Below are positions 12,701 to 19,357 of a stretch of DNA of 64,000 nt, in pieces. Every line of letters starts with the position of its first letter. Within the stretch, counting starts at the first letter, position 1. Source of the DNA: Vanessa cardui (taxonomy: Eukaryota > Arthropoda > Insecta > Lepidoptera > Nymphalidae); NCBI RefSeq assembly GCF_905220365.1, contig NC_061147.1, forward strand, positions 7,750,001-7,814,000, given 5' to 3'. The notes under the pieces are model-generated. The model had not been told where the DNA came from. It ran no database searches and saw nothing but the letters and a program-made list of their open reading frames with translations. The translations under genes and the position numbers were made by a program.

Positions 12701-13662
12701 TCAAATTAAGAATTTTGATTATATCAAAATCGTATAAGTACTTAATCGTATTATTTGCTATTACATTTTGCAATAGTTAAGTATCGTAATAAGTTATTAT
12801 TGGTCTGTGACGCCTTACTTATCAGGAAAGATCTTTAATATCTTGATCATAATGGTAAAAACTTAAAAATAAAAAAAATGTATTCCTTACTAATTTCTGT
12901 ATTCTTTGTAGAATATAGTATATGCGCACACTCTGAGCCTTATTCCATAGCGTCGGTTTATGCCAGTAATTTTAAACAGAAAGTCCCTTCTATACGCACG
13001 CACACACTCGTACGGCATGATCGTACTCATAATGTTGTCTTAAATTTTCGCGATTATTACACATTTAAATAAAACTAATTATAACGGATGAATCGCGTAT
13101 ATTAATTATTTTTAAACATCGTGGTCACGGGTAGTCTACCCGTGACACCACGAACACTGCAAAGGGCTCGAAACGTCGGGATGTTTAAAAATAATTAATA
13201 TACGCGATTCATCCGTTATAATTAGTTTTATTTAAATGATCGTACTCAGGTGAAGGAAAACATCGTGAGGAAACCTGCATGTGACAAATTTCATAGAAAT
13301 TCTGCCACATGTGTATTCCACCAACCCGCATTGGAACAGCGTGGTGGAATATGTTCCAAACCTTCTCCTCAAAGGGAGAGGAGGCCTTTAGCCCAGCAGT
13401 GGGAATTTACAGGCTGTTGTTGTTGTTGTTGATCGTACCCAGTTGGTGTAGGTGCGTGTCTGAGGTAGGTCGTGTTGCAGGGCAGCTGATCGCAAACTCG
13501 CCGGCGGCGCGCTGCGGGCGCCTACACGTGGGCGACACGATCGTAGCGATCAACGGCCAGCCCGTACGCAGCCTGCCGCACCCGGACGTCGTCGCGCTCA
13601 TCAAGCGCTCCGGCGCCGCCGTCACGCTCACCGTCACGCCGCCCGACCCGCGCCACGACTGA
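646..13662 (+). CDS. Magi: MAGI scaffold protein, 3' part of gene (17 exons)
   Basis: Membrane-associated guanylate kinase of the MAGI family, a multi-PDZ scaffold that gathers receptors and junction proteins at the plasma membrane. Coding exons: 646-777, 1376-1505, 2174-2373, 2914-3044, 3620-3721, 4577-4676, 5043-5165, 5700-6104, 6329-6442, 6826-6961, 8445-8520, 8973-9108, 9538-9662, 11019-11110, 12090-12176, 12564-12694, 13481-13662. All have AG/GT borders and compatible phases, and they join into 799 complete codons before TGA at 13660. Seen: the C-terminal half of one PDZ, then three PDZ domains with carboxylate-binding loops GFGFTIADS, GFGFRIVGG and GFGFVVISS. The segment YPLSFDSEDPNTRV just after the first PDZ closely matches the MAGI-specific linker known from vertebrates. 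The GUK, WW and earlier PDZ parts must lie upstream of the window. The protein ends directly after the last PDZ, without the long tail of vertebrate MAGI1. Introns are loaded with SINEs and MITEs. Confidence 0.95.
1376..1505 (+). CDS. Magi: Magi exon: post-PDZ linker with MAGI signature
   Basis: Acceptor ttccattccag, donor accag|gttcgt. The split codon with the preceding exon gives Gly, so the text reads R-G-YPLSFDSEDPNTRV, the segment that best identifies the gene as MAGI. The rest is Ala/Thr/Pro-rich linker. Confidence 0.92.
1591..1896 (+). mobile_element. tRNA-derived SINE (family A, TTG tail)
   Basis: Full length. A-box-like TGGCCCAGTGGTTAGAA, B-box-like GGTTCAAACC, tail (TTG)n. Exact 13-bp target duplication TTGTATCCTTTTA at 1578-1590 and 1897-1909. 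Confidence 0.9.
1919..1961. repeat. Perfect 19-bp hairpin
   Basis: CTATTTTGGTAAGAAATGT, loop ATAAG, exact complement. In a Magi intron just after a SINE. Confidence 0.85.
2174..2373 (+). CDS. Magi: Magi exon: acidic and Ser-rich linker
   Basis: Acceptor cttacag, donor agcg|gtaaga. Frame fixed by phase 2 in and phase 1 out. Encodes a polar linker containing NSPDTPHSPNQRRLMSRSFD and ending SADHLLSLAS. No domain is visible. The RRLMSRSFD context could be a basophilic kinase site (inference). Confidence 0.9.
2510..2569 (-). mobile_element. LINE 3' fragment (family L2)
   Basis: Short stretch with aatctttattcaaaatagaa resembling the start of the minus-strand fragments at 43296 and 49925. Directly abuts a family-R repeat. 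Confidence 0.5.
2570..2865 (+). mobile_element. Interspersed repeat family R (about 290 bp)
   Basis: Starts with a T-run and tatggaataggttggcggac, ends with cctaccaccaagtaaaa. The same unit recurs at 60778, 62555, 49602 and in pieces at 8755 (-), 10672 (-), 26165, 43100 and 60214. Unclassified: a SINE or the 3' end of a LINE. Confidence 0.8.
2914..3044 (+). CDS. Magi: Magi exon: first half of a PDZ (GFGF loop)
   Basis: Acceptor tttccgtag, donor aaaaag|gtaaca, phase 0 out. Reads EFVLTLRRGAAGFGFTIADS, the beta-A strand and carboxylate-binding loop of a PDZ, then GQKVKK. Confidence 0.94.
3102..3390 (+). mobile_element. tRNA-derived SINE (family A, TTG tail)
   Basis: Full-length copy in a Magi intron, with 14-bp target duplication TGAACAATATGTCG at 3088-3101 and 3391-3404. 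Confidence 0.9.
3620..3721 (+). CDS. Magi: Magi exon: PDZ core
   Basis: Phase 0 on both sides. Reads VLDRSRCAGLREGDLLLQIG and then the helix HAPHQHVVQ. It continues the PDZ of the previous exon. SRC(A/R)GLREGD is typical of the MAGI PDZ of this position. Confidence 0.94.
3850..4517 (+). mobile_element. Tc1/mariner-like MITE interrupted by a reversed sister copy
   Basis: Outer copy is 3850-4110 plus 4453-4517, with terminal inverted repeats beginning TAGTACGACACAACTTAGAT. The inner copy (4113-4450) is in the opposite orientation and flanked by TA on both sides. Related copies at 48669 and 61545. Confidence 0.8.
4113..4450 (-). mobile_element. MITE inserted in its own relative
   Basis: 338 bp, termini TAGTACGACA and TGTCGTACTA, TA target duplication (4111-4112, 4451-4452), no coding capacity. 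Together with the host copy it makes arms of roughly 250 bp that could pair in the Magi pre-mRNA. Confidence 0.8.
4577..4676 (+). CDS. Magi: Magi exon: end of PDZ plus basic tail
   Basis: Acceptor gtgtcgcag, donor ccgc|gtgagt, phase 1 out. VLKECPALSESTLRVWRR closes the PDZ. The following ARAPRSRSATRAAP stretch is Arg/Ala-rich and very GC-rich (a CG repeat around 4630-4676) compared with the AT-rich introns. Confidence 0.92.
4748..4816. repeat. 29-bp perfect inverted repeat
   Basis: 4748-4776 and 4788-4816 are exact reverse complements, starting GGTGAATTGCATAAGATCAA, with an 11-nt spacer that itself repeats the arm's first bases. Lies in a Magi intron. Confidence 0.9.
5043..5165 (+). CDS. Magi: Magi exon: linker
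   Basis: Acceptor tatttcag, donor ttcag|gtaaat, phase 1 in and out, so it could be skipped without a frameshift. Contains RSKTPTAEQLRSAPIRTPDN, a possible Pro-directed phosphorylation segment (inference). Confidence 0.9.
5700..6104 (+). CDS. Magi: Magi exon: large Trp/Asn-rich linker
   Basis: The largest exon here (405 nt, phase 1 in and out). After RRRRSSTPGARLTLPVVTHW comes a low-complexity region rich in W, N, D and Q, for example QKWDETGQKWDGNN. No known domain. Probably a disordered linker between PDZ domains. Acceptor ccatctcag, donor ggag|gtaacc. Confidence 0.9.
6329..6442 (+). CDS. Magi: Magi exon: SPS repeat linker
   Basis: Phase 1 in and out. Encodes repeated SPS motifs: LHSPSTAA, RQSPSTSRN, RPHSPSNSN. 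Acceptor atttacag, donor aacg|gtattt. The next exon carries the same repeats, suggesting an internal duplication of a Ser/Pro-rich segment. Confidence 0.88.
6474..6718 (-). mobile_element. tRNA-derived SINE (family A), internally deleted
   Basis: Reverse copy between two SPS-linker exons of Magi, starting only 31 bp after the donor. 13-bp target duplication TGTTGACGTGCCT at 6461-6473 and 6719-6731. About 60 bp are missing near the 3' part. Confidence 0.88.
6826..6961 (+). CDS. Magi: Magi exon: SPS repeat linker, second part
   Basis: Continues the Ser-Pro-Ser motif series (SHSPSNNSASERLL, NSPSTRLQSQSPSNNSSN). Acceptor gttcaag, donor ctcag|gtaaat, phase 1 in and phase 2 out. A gtag at 6801-6804 is a possible alternative acceptor, but the 6826 start keeps the family-like reading. 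Confidence 0.87.
7071..7340 (-). mobile_element. Non-autonomous Helitron-like element
   Basis: Read on the minus strand: tctatacatataataaaatt, a tgtctgtctg segment, and GC-rich end cgcgtataaggtcgcggac. This is the usual lepidopteran Helitron arrangement. Ends are eroded. Confidence 0.55.
7524..7837 (+). mobile_element. tRNA-derived SINE (family A, TTTAC tail)
   Basis: 14-bp target duplication TAATGTATATTGTT (7510-7523, 7838-7851). Tail is (ACTTT)n instead of (TTG)n, and the body carries the variant ATGTGTCTAATTTCAT, marking a second subfamily. Confidence 0.9.
8445..8520 (+). CDS. Magi: Magi exon: short linker
   Basis: 76 nt. Acceptor ccctcag, donor ccacag|gtattg. The split Arg codon gives RLRSPTRSPCYAEETQNALY followed by VANYPQ. 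It enters in phase 2 and leaves in phase 0, linking the SPS linker to the next PDZ. Confidence 0.87.
8755..8935 (-). mobile_element. Decayed family R repeat
   Basis: Reverse-strand remnant with the family's motifs (caaacaataacagtcagtat, tgagctagtaacg) just upstream of the Magi PDZ exon at 8973. Confidence 0.55.
8973..9108 (+). CDS. Magi: Magi exon: first half of a PDZ
   Basis: Acceptor catacacag, donor ccgg|gtaagt. DVLVRLARGSAGFGFRIVGG then VAVGYVVPG. The loop GFGFR(I/V)xGG is the pattern of the fourth MAGI PDZ. Confidence 0.94.
9163..9447 (+). mobile_element. Diverged SINE family A
   Basis: gagatagcccaggggttaga, then the family body with several small deletions, ending ggctgttgttg. No clear target duplication. 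Confidence 0.75.
9538..9662 (+). CDS. Magi: Magi exon: second half of the PDZ
   Basis: Acceptor ttacccag, donor acac|gtgagt-like (GTGAGT), phase 0 out. Reads GGPADGLLRPGDLLTSVDGI then HALAVAYVCDAAARGH, the GD loop and alpha-2 helix. A Harbinger-type element starts only 22 bp after this exon. Confidence 0.93.
9685..10233. mobile_element. PIF/Harbinger-type non-autonomous element
   Basis: 549 bp with terminal inverted repeats of about 35 bp (GGGCCCTCGCCCACG at the left, its complement at the right) and TTA target duplications (9682-9684, 10234-10236). Inside, around 9955-10070, pieces reading QYWMHPFNKERLLGGF resemble the N-terminal part of Harbinger transposases (known: WVHP(L/F)..R motif), so it is a deleted relative of a coding element. 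Unusually GC-rich. Confidence 0.82.
10257..10380 (+). mobile_element. 5'-truncated SINE family A
   Basis: Only the 3' 124 bp, yet flanked by target duplication TTAGTTAGCTA (10246-10256, 10381-10391). Truncation at insertion indicates LINE-type target-primed reverse transcription. Confidence 0.85.
10672..10850 (-). mobile_element. Decayed family R repeat
   Basis: Reverse copy with ggtactactcagtcatcaga and the 5' part atgttatgttccttgtgcct (on the complement). Ends lost. Confidence 0.6.
11019..11110 (+). CDS. Magi: Magi exon: last strand of the PDZ plus linker
   Basis: Acceptor gtttttaag, donor cttgc|gtaaga. VTLGVRHN is the final PDZ beta strand. The following stretch is Pro/His-rich. Confidence 0.88.
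12018..12045. repeat. (TG)n microsatellite
   Basis: About 14 TG units between two TAGATAGA tracts, 45 bp upstream of the Magi acceptor at 12089. Confidence 0.85.
12090..12176 (+). CDS. Magi: Magi exon: His/Pro-rich linker
   Basis: Acceptor cctcgcag, donor tcaat|gttcgt. HHVSPASYNILHPAPMYPP. A (TG)n tract lies about 45 bp upstream, and the donor GTTCGT is weak, as is the one at 1506. Confidence 0.85.
12564..12694 (+). CDS. Magi: Magi exon: first half of last PDZ
   Basis: Acceptor tttattag, donor atag|gtgagt. PYDVTVTRNEGEGFGFVVIS matches the start of the last MAGI PDZ. Confidence 0.94.
13030..13235. mobile_element. Snap-back element with 59-bp perfect inverted repeats
   Basis: 13062-13120 and 13180-13238 are exact reverse complements (CATTTAAATAAAACTAATTA...), around a core with CACGGGTAGTCTACCCGTG. 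The element is asymmetric: a 32-bp left lead (13030-13061) has no counterpart. ATGATCGTACTCA flanks it on both sides (13017-13029, 13236-13248). Confidence 0.75.
13249..13429 (+). mobile_element. 5'-truncated SINE family A
   Basis: Begins inside the family body (ggtgaaggaaaacatcgtga) and ends (TTG)n. Flanks TGATCGTACTCA at 13237-13248 and TGATCGTACCCA at 13430-13441. Lies 52 bp before the last Magi exon. Confidence 0.85.
13481..13662 (+). CDS. Magi: Magi terminal exon: end of last PDZ and stop
   Basis: Acceptor cgtgttgcag. Reads SPAARCGRLHVGDTIVAING, then HPDVVALIKRSGAAVTLTV, and stops at TGA 13660-13662 seven residues after the last strand. Very GC-rich third positions contrast with the flanking DNA. 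Confidence 0.94.
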
Positions 13663-13845
13663 ACCCGCCAGCGGTAACCCACTTACATTACTCGTATACC
13701 AGATACGGAAACCATAAAGGTTTTATATTGAGTGATACACAATGGTTTAACTTGGTATTACAATGTTATGATAATATTTGAGGATTGTGGAAATTTGTAC
13801 CGTTTGCAAAATAATGAATTTATTTTATTAAATATATAAATAAAT

Positions 13846-13851
13846 AATAAA
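13846..13851 (+). terminator. Candidate Magi poly(A) signal
   Basis: AATAAA within a run of overlapping AATAAATA motifs (13837-13860), about 185 nt after the Magi stop. It is the first canonical cluster downstream. Transcript evidence would be needed, since AT-rich DNA makes such motifs by chance. Confidence 0.4.
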
Positions 13852-13859
13852 TAAATAAA

Positions 13860-14082
13860 TATGAGACAACATCATATACATTACTCTGATCCCAATGTAA
13901 GTAGCTGAAGCACTTGTGTTATGGAAATCAGAAGTAACGACGGTACCACAAACACCCAGACCCAAGACAACATAGAAAATTAATGGTAATCTAAATCAAC
14001 TCGGCCGGGAATCGAATCCGGGACCTCAGAGTGGCGTACCCATGAAAACCGGTGTACACGCCACTCGACCACGGTGGTCGTC
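13860..14082 (-). mobile_element. tRNA-derived SINE (family B)
   Basis: Reverse copy. On the minus strand it begins gacgaccaccgtggtcgagt and carries the B-box-like GATTCGATTCCCGGCC. Other copies: 46328, 51661, 63676. Confidence 0.8.
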
Positions 14083-15693
14083 AAAATATAATATATTTAA
14101 GTATAGTAATGTATTGTATTTATTTAAGTTTGTTTGTAAATAATAAGAATAGCATAACATTGGATTATTATTCCTATTTCAGATACATGCAAAATAATCT
14201 CAAAATGAATCAACTTAGACTTCCAAACAAAATGAAAATCTCATTCCTCTAGCGGTGTGTCTTTACAGGTATTTGAATAATTACTATAAGCCTAGATTAC
14301 TAGAAGTATTGACTCTATAGCTTTAATTTAATATCAAATTTATTTTAAGTATTATCGTAGTTTTAGTAATAAATTTAGATATAGATAGATTATTATTAAA
14401 AATATAATTAAATTTGGTGTAGTACTTAAGTGCCTCTTCTTCCGAATAGTTGCCGTCCAAATTTTTAGCCCTAAATACCATTAAAATACACAAACATACA
14501 CCGTTATTCACATTCTTTTTAAGATTAGGACAAAACAAGCAAAATCACATTTGACTATTAAAACAAATTTTGCTCAATGTTTTGTATAAACTTAGATATT
14601 AGTTAAATGTGACCTCTGCCTTATGTGTAATCTATTTTCGAAATAGATTTTAACTGTAAATATATTTTGTAAAGGTGTGTTCAGATGATTCTATAATCCC
14701 ACATTGTTATGGAATGGATTTTGGATAATATTTTAATAATGAACATTATAGGGTTGTAATATTGTTAAATGTACTTTTGCAATAATAATAGAATGTTAAT
14801 TTTAATGATGTAATAACTAAAGAGGACCAGAAACAAATGTTTGTTAAGATTTATTTGGAATATACAAAATATCTTTGTAGTGATGCGAAGTTAATTGAAA
14901 TATTCAATTATAAATTTTATACATAATTATTATATCCATTTTAGAAAGTAAATACATTGGAAATTTAAATGTGTAATTTGTTATTGTGACTGAAAAAAAT
15001 TGAATAGGTCTTTAGTGGTGTTGTAGTTTTCGTTAGGTGATGTGGTACCACCGAAAGGAGTGTAATTTAGATAATTTAATCTGTTATTTAAGAGTAAAAC
15101 AGTAAGTGCCTTCATATGACTGTCTTGCCTTGATCCAATTGTTGTAAAATGTATGAAACCTTCTTGTATATAACGCCCAAAGATTGTCTTATTATGTAAT
15201 CGCTTGAAGTACATTTCAATGGGAGGAGAAGTAAAGATATACAAACATTAAATTCACTCATTTTATTGGATTTGCTAAAGCTCTGCTATATTGTGCAAGA
15301 CAAATATATCTTGATCTTATTATCTATATTTATAATATACTATTATTCCAACCAACTACATTAATGTACTTATATCTAGTTTAATTCTACTTCAATAATT
15401 TCGATATCAACTTCTCACATCTTCAAAATGTATTTTTTTCTAGAAAAAAATGTGAATACGAGCGGTTATTTGAGGTGTCATCCTATTATGTCAAGCCACA
15501 TCGAGTTTTATGTGTCTTTACTTCTCTCGCCATTGTGATACGCTGTAGATAAATATATTCCAGTAAATTCCAATGATTCGCAAGTGAATTATTATATGTA
15601 TTCAAATGACGCTGATTAGAATAAAGGGATTGGGCGTTAAAAAACAAATTTACTAAGTAAATACATATATTTTTATAATCATTAAAATTTAGT
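14083..15693. other. Intergenic, no gene seen
   Basis: AT-rich DNA between the Magi 3' end and the convergent serine protease homolog. No ORF with coding character, no recognisable repeat and no RNA gene. Confidence 0.5.
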
Positions 15694-15699
15694 TTTATT
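15694..15699 (-). terminator. Candidate poly(A) signal of the S1A gene
   Basis: AATAAA on the minus strand, about 140 nt past the stop codon of the protease homolog. Confidence 0.4.
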
Positions 15700-15837
15700 A
15701 AGATCTTTACACCATCTCTAACTTCGTTTCAATACTTACTATGTATTAACAGAACTCAAATTTCGTTATTAACTTGACTGTACACTACACACATGACTAA
15801 ATACTAAACTAGCTCAAATCTTTATACATAATTTGGC

Positions 15838-16067
15838 TTAAAATATTTTCGCAATTTTGAGCGGTGATTCAGAGGTGCCCGGTGCTCTAGCGACCTCCAT
15901 GATCCAGTCAGTGTAGGAGTCGATCCTGGTGAAGACGTCTGGGTATTCATCGCTGCTGCAGTCCTTGTAGACTGAGGAGAGTCCCAGTAACACGGAGTTG
16001 TACACCATTGGTGCGCCAGAGTCACCGCCGCAGATACCCTTGCCTGGAGCACTTGCGCAGATCACAG
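15838..16067 (-). CDS. S1A homolog exon 5: Ser loop and C-terminus
   Basis: Acceptor tcttttcag. Reads AVICASAPGKGICGGDSGAP, later YPDVFTRIDSYTDWI, and stops TAA at 15838-15840. GDSGAP replaces the usual GDSGGP. There is a 16-residue extension after the terminal helix. Confidence 0.92.
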
Positions 16068-17937
16068 CTGAAAAGAAAATTCATTTAGATCTAACATAAA
16101 CATTTCACACAAACTTAAATTTTGACCGTATATGATAAAAAAAAATGACTAATTAAGAAATATTAACAAAAAGGACTAATAAGTCATATTCACCATCATT
16201 GATTAAAACATCTTCATTCTCAAAGATCTTCTGGCATTCCGCTAAGGGTTGTTTGTAGAGTGAAATGGTCTTAAGCGTTTGCAGTTGAGACGAAGAGTCT
16301 TCCTGAAATATATTCAAATAATTTGTTGTTAATTAAAATTTAAAAAAGTAAGGAGTATGATGTATAAAAAAAAACTACTTACGGTTTCAAATCCCCAGCT
16401 GACGATTTTAGTAGATAGGTTATCCGGAATGTATGTTCCCGAGGGTGGTATGAACAACATGTTAATGGTTTCGCTCATTCTCAGTGGTTCTACTAATCTC
16501 GCAACAGCGATATCACAGGCGCGTGGAGTCTCGACGTAGTCGGGGTGCTTGATCACATCGTAAATGTCAACTAAAACGCCACCTTCCATGCTGTTCGTGG
16601 AACCGGCGCGTATGCGCATGTTCTTAAGTTCAGCACCTCTGTGGAAATTATATTATTGGTCCTTCAAGCCGGATATACATAAATACCAAAGGAAACTGTT
16701 AGTTTACTGCTTATTAACTTTTTAAATAAAGAAATGATAAATGTTAAGATCACATTATTGATCAATTAGTTATCAGTGCAGTCTCGATTATTACATTAAT
16801 TAATCGGTGAATCACTTTTAGGTCTAGTTTTGTAAATTGCATAATTGCCTTATCGGCTATGATGTAAGATAATTTGATAATATTTGTAGAATTCGTTTTT
16901 TGTAATCTATCAAGATTGCTTTTTTAATTCGTGTATTGCAGATTTAATGTCTTATATGATTAGCAATGCCGTTAAAAAATTAAAAGTCTTAAACTTTTTG
17001 ATATCAACAGGCTTGCCGAATTCAGGCACTTTGCATATCGTCCAACTTTTAAAACCTAATAAAATACCACGAGTGACGTAAGCACTTACTGGATTTAATT
17101 AAATAAACATTTTTTTAGTAACATATCATTTCTTATCCATACTTACGTAAAGCAATAAGCTGTAGTTAAAATATGATATGAGGAAATTATGGAACCGACA
17201 CATCTTTGGATCAAGATATCGGGCTTTGGATAGTGGTAGATGAAAGCAGAAATGTACGGGAACTGTTCAATAGTGGTAGGAGTACCACCGACGATGCGGC
17301 TCTCGGGTGCTGCCGATGCTACAAGATTATAATTAGAATACATTAAAAACATATATTTATCATCGATTCAACAAAATTTAACACTAATCTACAGGTACTA
17401 CATGTAATATTTGATACACATACAACAACAATAACAGCCTGTAAATTCCCACTGCTGGGCTAAAGGCCTCCTCTCCCTTTAAGGAGAAGGTTTGGAACAT
17501 ATTCCACCATGCTGTTCCAATGCGGGTTGGTGGAATATACATGTGGCAGAATTTCTATGAAATTTGTCACATGCAGGTTTCCTCACGATGTTTTCCTTCA
17601 CCGCTGAGCACGAGATGAATTATAAAGACGAATTAAGCACATGAATCAGCGGTGCTTGCCTGTGTTTAAACCCGCAATCATCGGTTAAGATGCACGCGTT
17701 CTAACCACTGGACCATCTCTGCTCATACAAATACTCTGAACATCAACAGGCCTTTAATTTAAAAAATGTCCCGTACTTTACCACAAACATACAAAAATTG
17801 ATAATTGGTCCTAAAAAGGGCTCTGAATGTGTTCTATTATAAATTTAATGACAAAATAAAGTTTTTTTTTAAATAATACATGGGAACTTACCAGTATATA
17901 ATAGTGCAAAGGCCAAGCAAATAAATTTGGCGCTCAT
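15838..17937 (-). CDS. Secreted S1A serine protease homolog (His replaced by Tyr)
   Basis: Chymotrypsin-fold S1A protein of 270 residues. Minus-strand exons in order: 17892-17937, 17147-17318, 16383-16638, 16194-16302, 15838-16067; all GT/AG, phases match. Seen: signal peptide MSAKFICLAFALLYT, activation site ESR-IVGG, histidine-loop region reading HILTTAYCF where active enzymes have TAAHC, catalytic Asp in CDIAVARL, and catalytic Ser in GICGGDSGAP. The residue six before Ser is Gly, as in chymotrypsin- or elastase-like pockets. Known: without the active-site His such proteins are usually inactive serine protease homologs with regulatory or binding roles. Inferred: a secreted, non-proteolytic protein. 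A true enzyme with a sequencing error or null allele is the alternative (one base, CAT to TAT). A TATA box lies about 60 bp upstream of ATG and intron 1 holds a SINE. Confidence 0.93.
16194..16302 (-). CDS. S1A homolog exon 4
   Basis: Acceptor tatttcag, donor gatg|gtgaat. EDSSSQLQTLKTISLYKQ then PLAECQKIF, the strand and Cys preceding the active-site Ser region. Confidence 0.9.
16383..16638 (-). CDS. S1A homolog exon 3: Asp-containing segment
   Basis: Acceptor tttccacag, donor gaaacc|gtaagt, phase 0 out. Reads MRIRAGSTNSMEGG, VIKHPDYVE and CDIAVARLVEPL, with catalytic Asp present, and ends VSWGFET. Confidence 0.92.
17147..17318 (-). CDS. S1A homolog exon 2: activation site and mutated His loop
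   Basis: Acceptor atcttgtag, donor tttac|gtaagt. Contains ESRIVGGTPTTIEQFPYISA and, near the end, the Cys-Cys loop with HILTTAYCF. The Cys of the 42-58 disulfide pair is kept, so the fold is probably intact. Confidence 0.92.
17411..17731 (-). mobile_element. tRNA-derived SINE (family A, TTG tail)
   Basis: Nearly full-length reverse copy in intron 1 of the S1A homolog. The head reads gagatggtccagtggttaga on the minus strand. Confidence 0.85.
17892..17937 (-). CDS. S1A homolog exon 1: signal peptide
   Basis: ATG at 17937 on the minus strand, encodes a hydrophobic signal peptide and ends TACTG|gtaagt in phase 1. Chosen start: it is the first ATG downstream of the TATA box and the only one giving a signal peptide. 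Confidence 0.88.
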
Positions 17938-17993
17938 GATGTCGATAAACTATCCGTGGCTGTATCAAGACAACTTTACAAACGAAAGTAGCG

Positions 17994-18002
17994 TATATAT
18001 AT
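17994..18002 (-). promoter_or_regulatory. TATA box of the S1A homolog
   Basis: ATATATATA on the minus strand, 57-65 bp upstream of the ATG. It would place transcription start near 17970 and leave a 5' leader of about 30 nt, typical of highly expressed insect protease genes. Confidence 0.6.
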
Positions 18003-18949
18003 CGTTGAAGCTGGACTAAAAACTCCTTGCAATCGACAATTTATGAGTATTATACATGGTGTTTATATTCATTATTATCACGATTATAACATGATATTCT
18101 CGGTAGAAAATATAAATAAAATTATGTCTAATAACCCAATAAAATATGTTGTTTACTGATTGTGTTGCGTTTTAGTAATCCTTTACATATGATTTTATTC
18201 AGGTATGTATATATTTTTTCTTACTTTTCTTTATCAGCCTAATATATATAATAAATAAAGGATCCTTTGATTTATTTTTCATATTTTGGCCTGAATCTTT
18301 GGCATCGTTGGCATACATATTTTTAGCATAAATAAGATTAAAGGCGTGCTAAAAAAAAATGTCATAATTTTGCTACAGCCTGTATACCAACACAAAAAGC
18401 TTACAAAGATAACTTGTACTGCCAATCATGCACGTACTCTTTATCTAATTAAATAACAATTATTTCTTTTGATAATTTTCTTCGTACAGGAGTAAGCGTA
18501 GCAATTGAATGAGATTGAAAGCGAACTGGGATGTAAGAGTATTTTATTTTCTGGATTGAACTCCATTTAAAAAAATATATTAGAAACCCTTAAGACTTAT
18601 CCTACGATTTTTTTTAACTATTCCTACATATTTTACGGGCATTTTCAATAACCCTCTAAGTTTACGAATACATCGCCATCCCCGAAATCGTTACTGTAAC
18701 GGGTTAGATGAGTTATTAAAAAAGGATAATTATTCGAAAACGGTGTACACATGAAAATTAGTACTAATATTATTTTGAACATAAATTTACTAAGTATATC
18801 AAATACATAATGAAATCGAGCTAGAGCTATCAATTAATAAAAAAAATCTGGCTTTGTCTATGTAAACGTCACATTTGTATAAACACGTCAAAAATATGAA
18901 TTTCTGCTGAACAAAATTATTCTGTATTATTTTCACAAATATTTTTAGG

Positions 18950-19357
18950 ATGGGAAATCGAAATCTTATTGGCCTTCCACATGGCGAAGACGAACAAGAA
19001 TTTTCCGGAAACATATTACATGCAGTAAAGGGAACAAAAACTAGACAAAAAAACTGCGAGCCGTCTATAAAAAAATCTAGAAACATAAGAAAACCTAGAA
19101 CGCTTAGTAAATATAAATCAAATCGTGCAGTTTATAGCACTATGAAACAATTGTTTGGTGATAAAATGCCTGTTATGTTAGCTTTCATAGCTTCAGAATC
19201 TGAATGTTGTTTACGGCTTGAAAGGAAGCCCATGAAGTCTAAGTCAATTCAAAGCTACGACATTACAAGCGTGAAATCGTGTCGGAAAGTATGTTCTTTT
19301 CCTTGTGCGACATACTGTCGGGAATGCAGAGAATCATCATCGAAATGTATTAATTGA
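18950..19357 (+). CDS. Hypothetical basic, Cys-rich protein (135 aa)
   Basis: Single open frame of 135 codons, the longest ORF outside the three recognised genes and clear of recognised repeats. The N-terminal two thirds are Lys/Arg-rich. The C-terminus is Cys-rich (SCRKVCSFPCATYCRECRES). The ATG lies one base after atttttag, a possible splice acceptor, so a non-coding first exon is possible; an in-frame stop is at 18908. I recognise no family. It could be a fast-evolving lineage gene or a chance ORF. Sense and coding character are moderate. Confidence 0.4.
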   Translation: MGNRNLIGLPHGEDEQEFSGNILHAVKGTKTRQKNCEPSIKKSRNIRKPRTLSKYKSNRAVYSTMKQLFGDKMPVMLAFIASESECCLRLERKPMKSKSIQSYDITSVKSCRKVCSFPCATYCRECRESSSKCIN

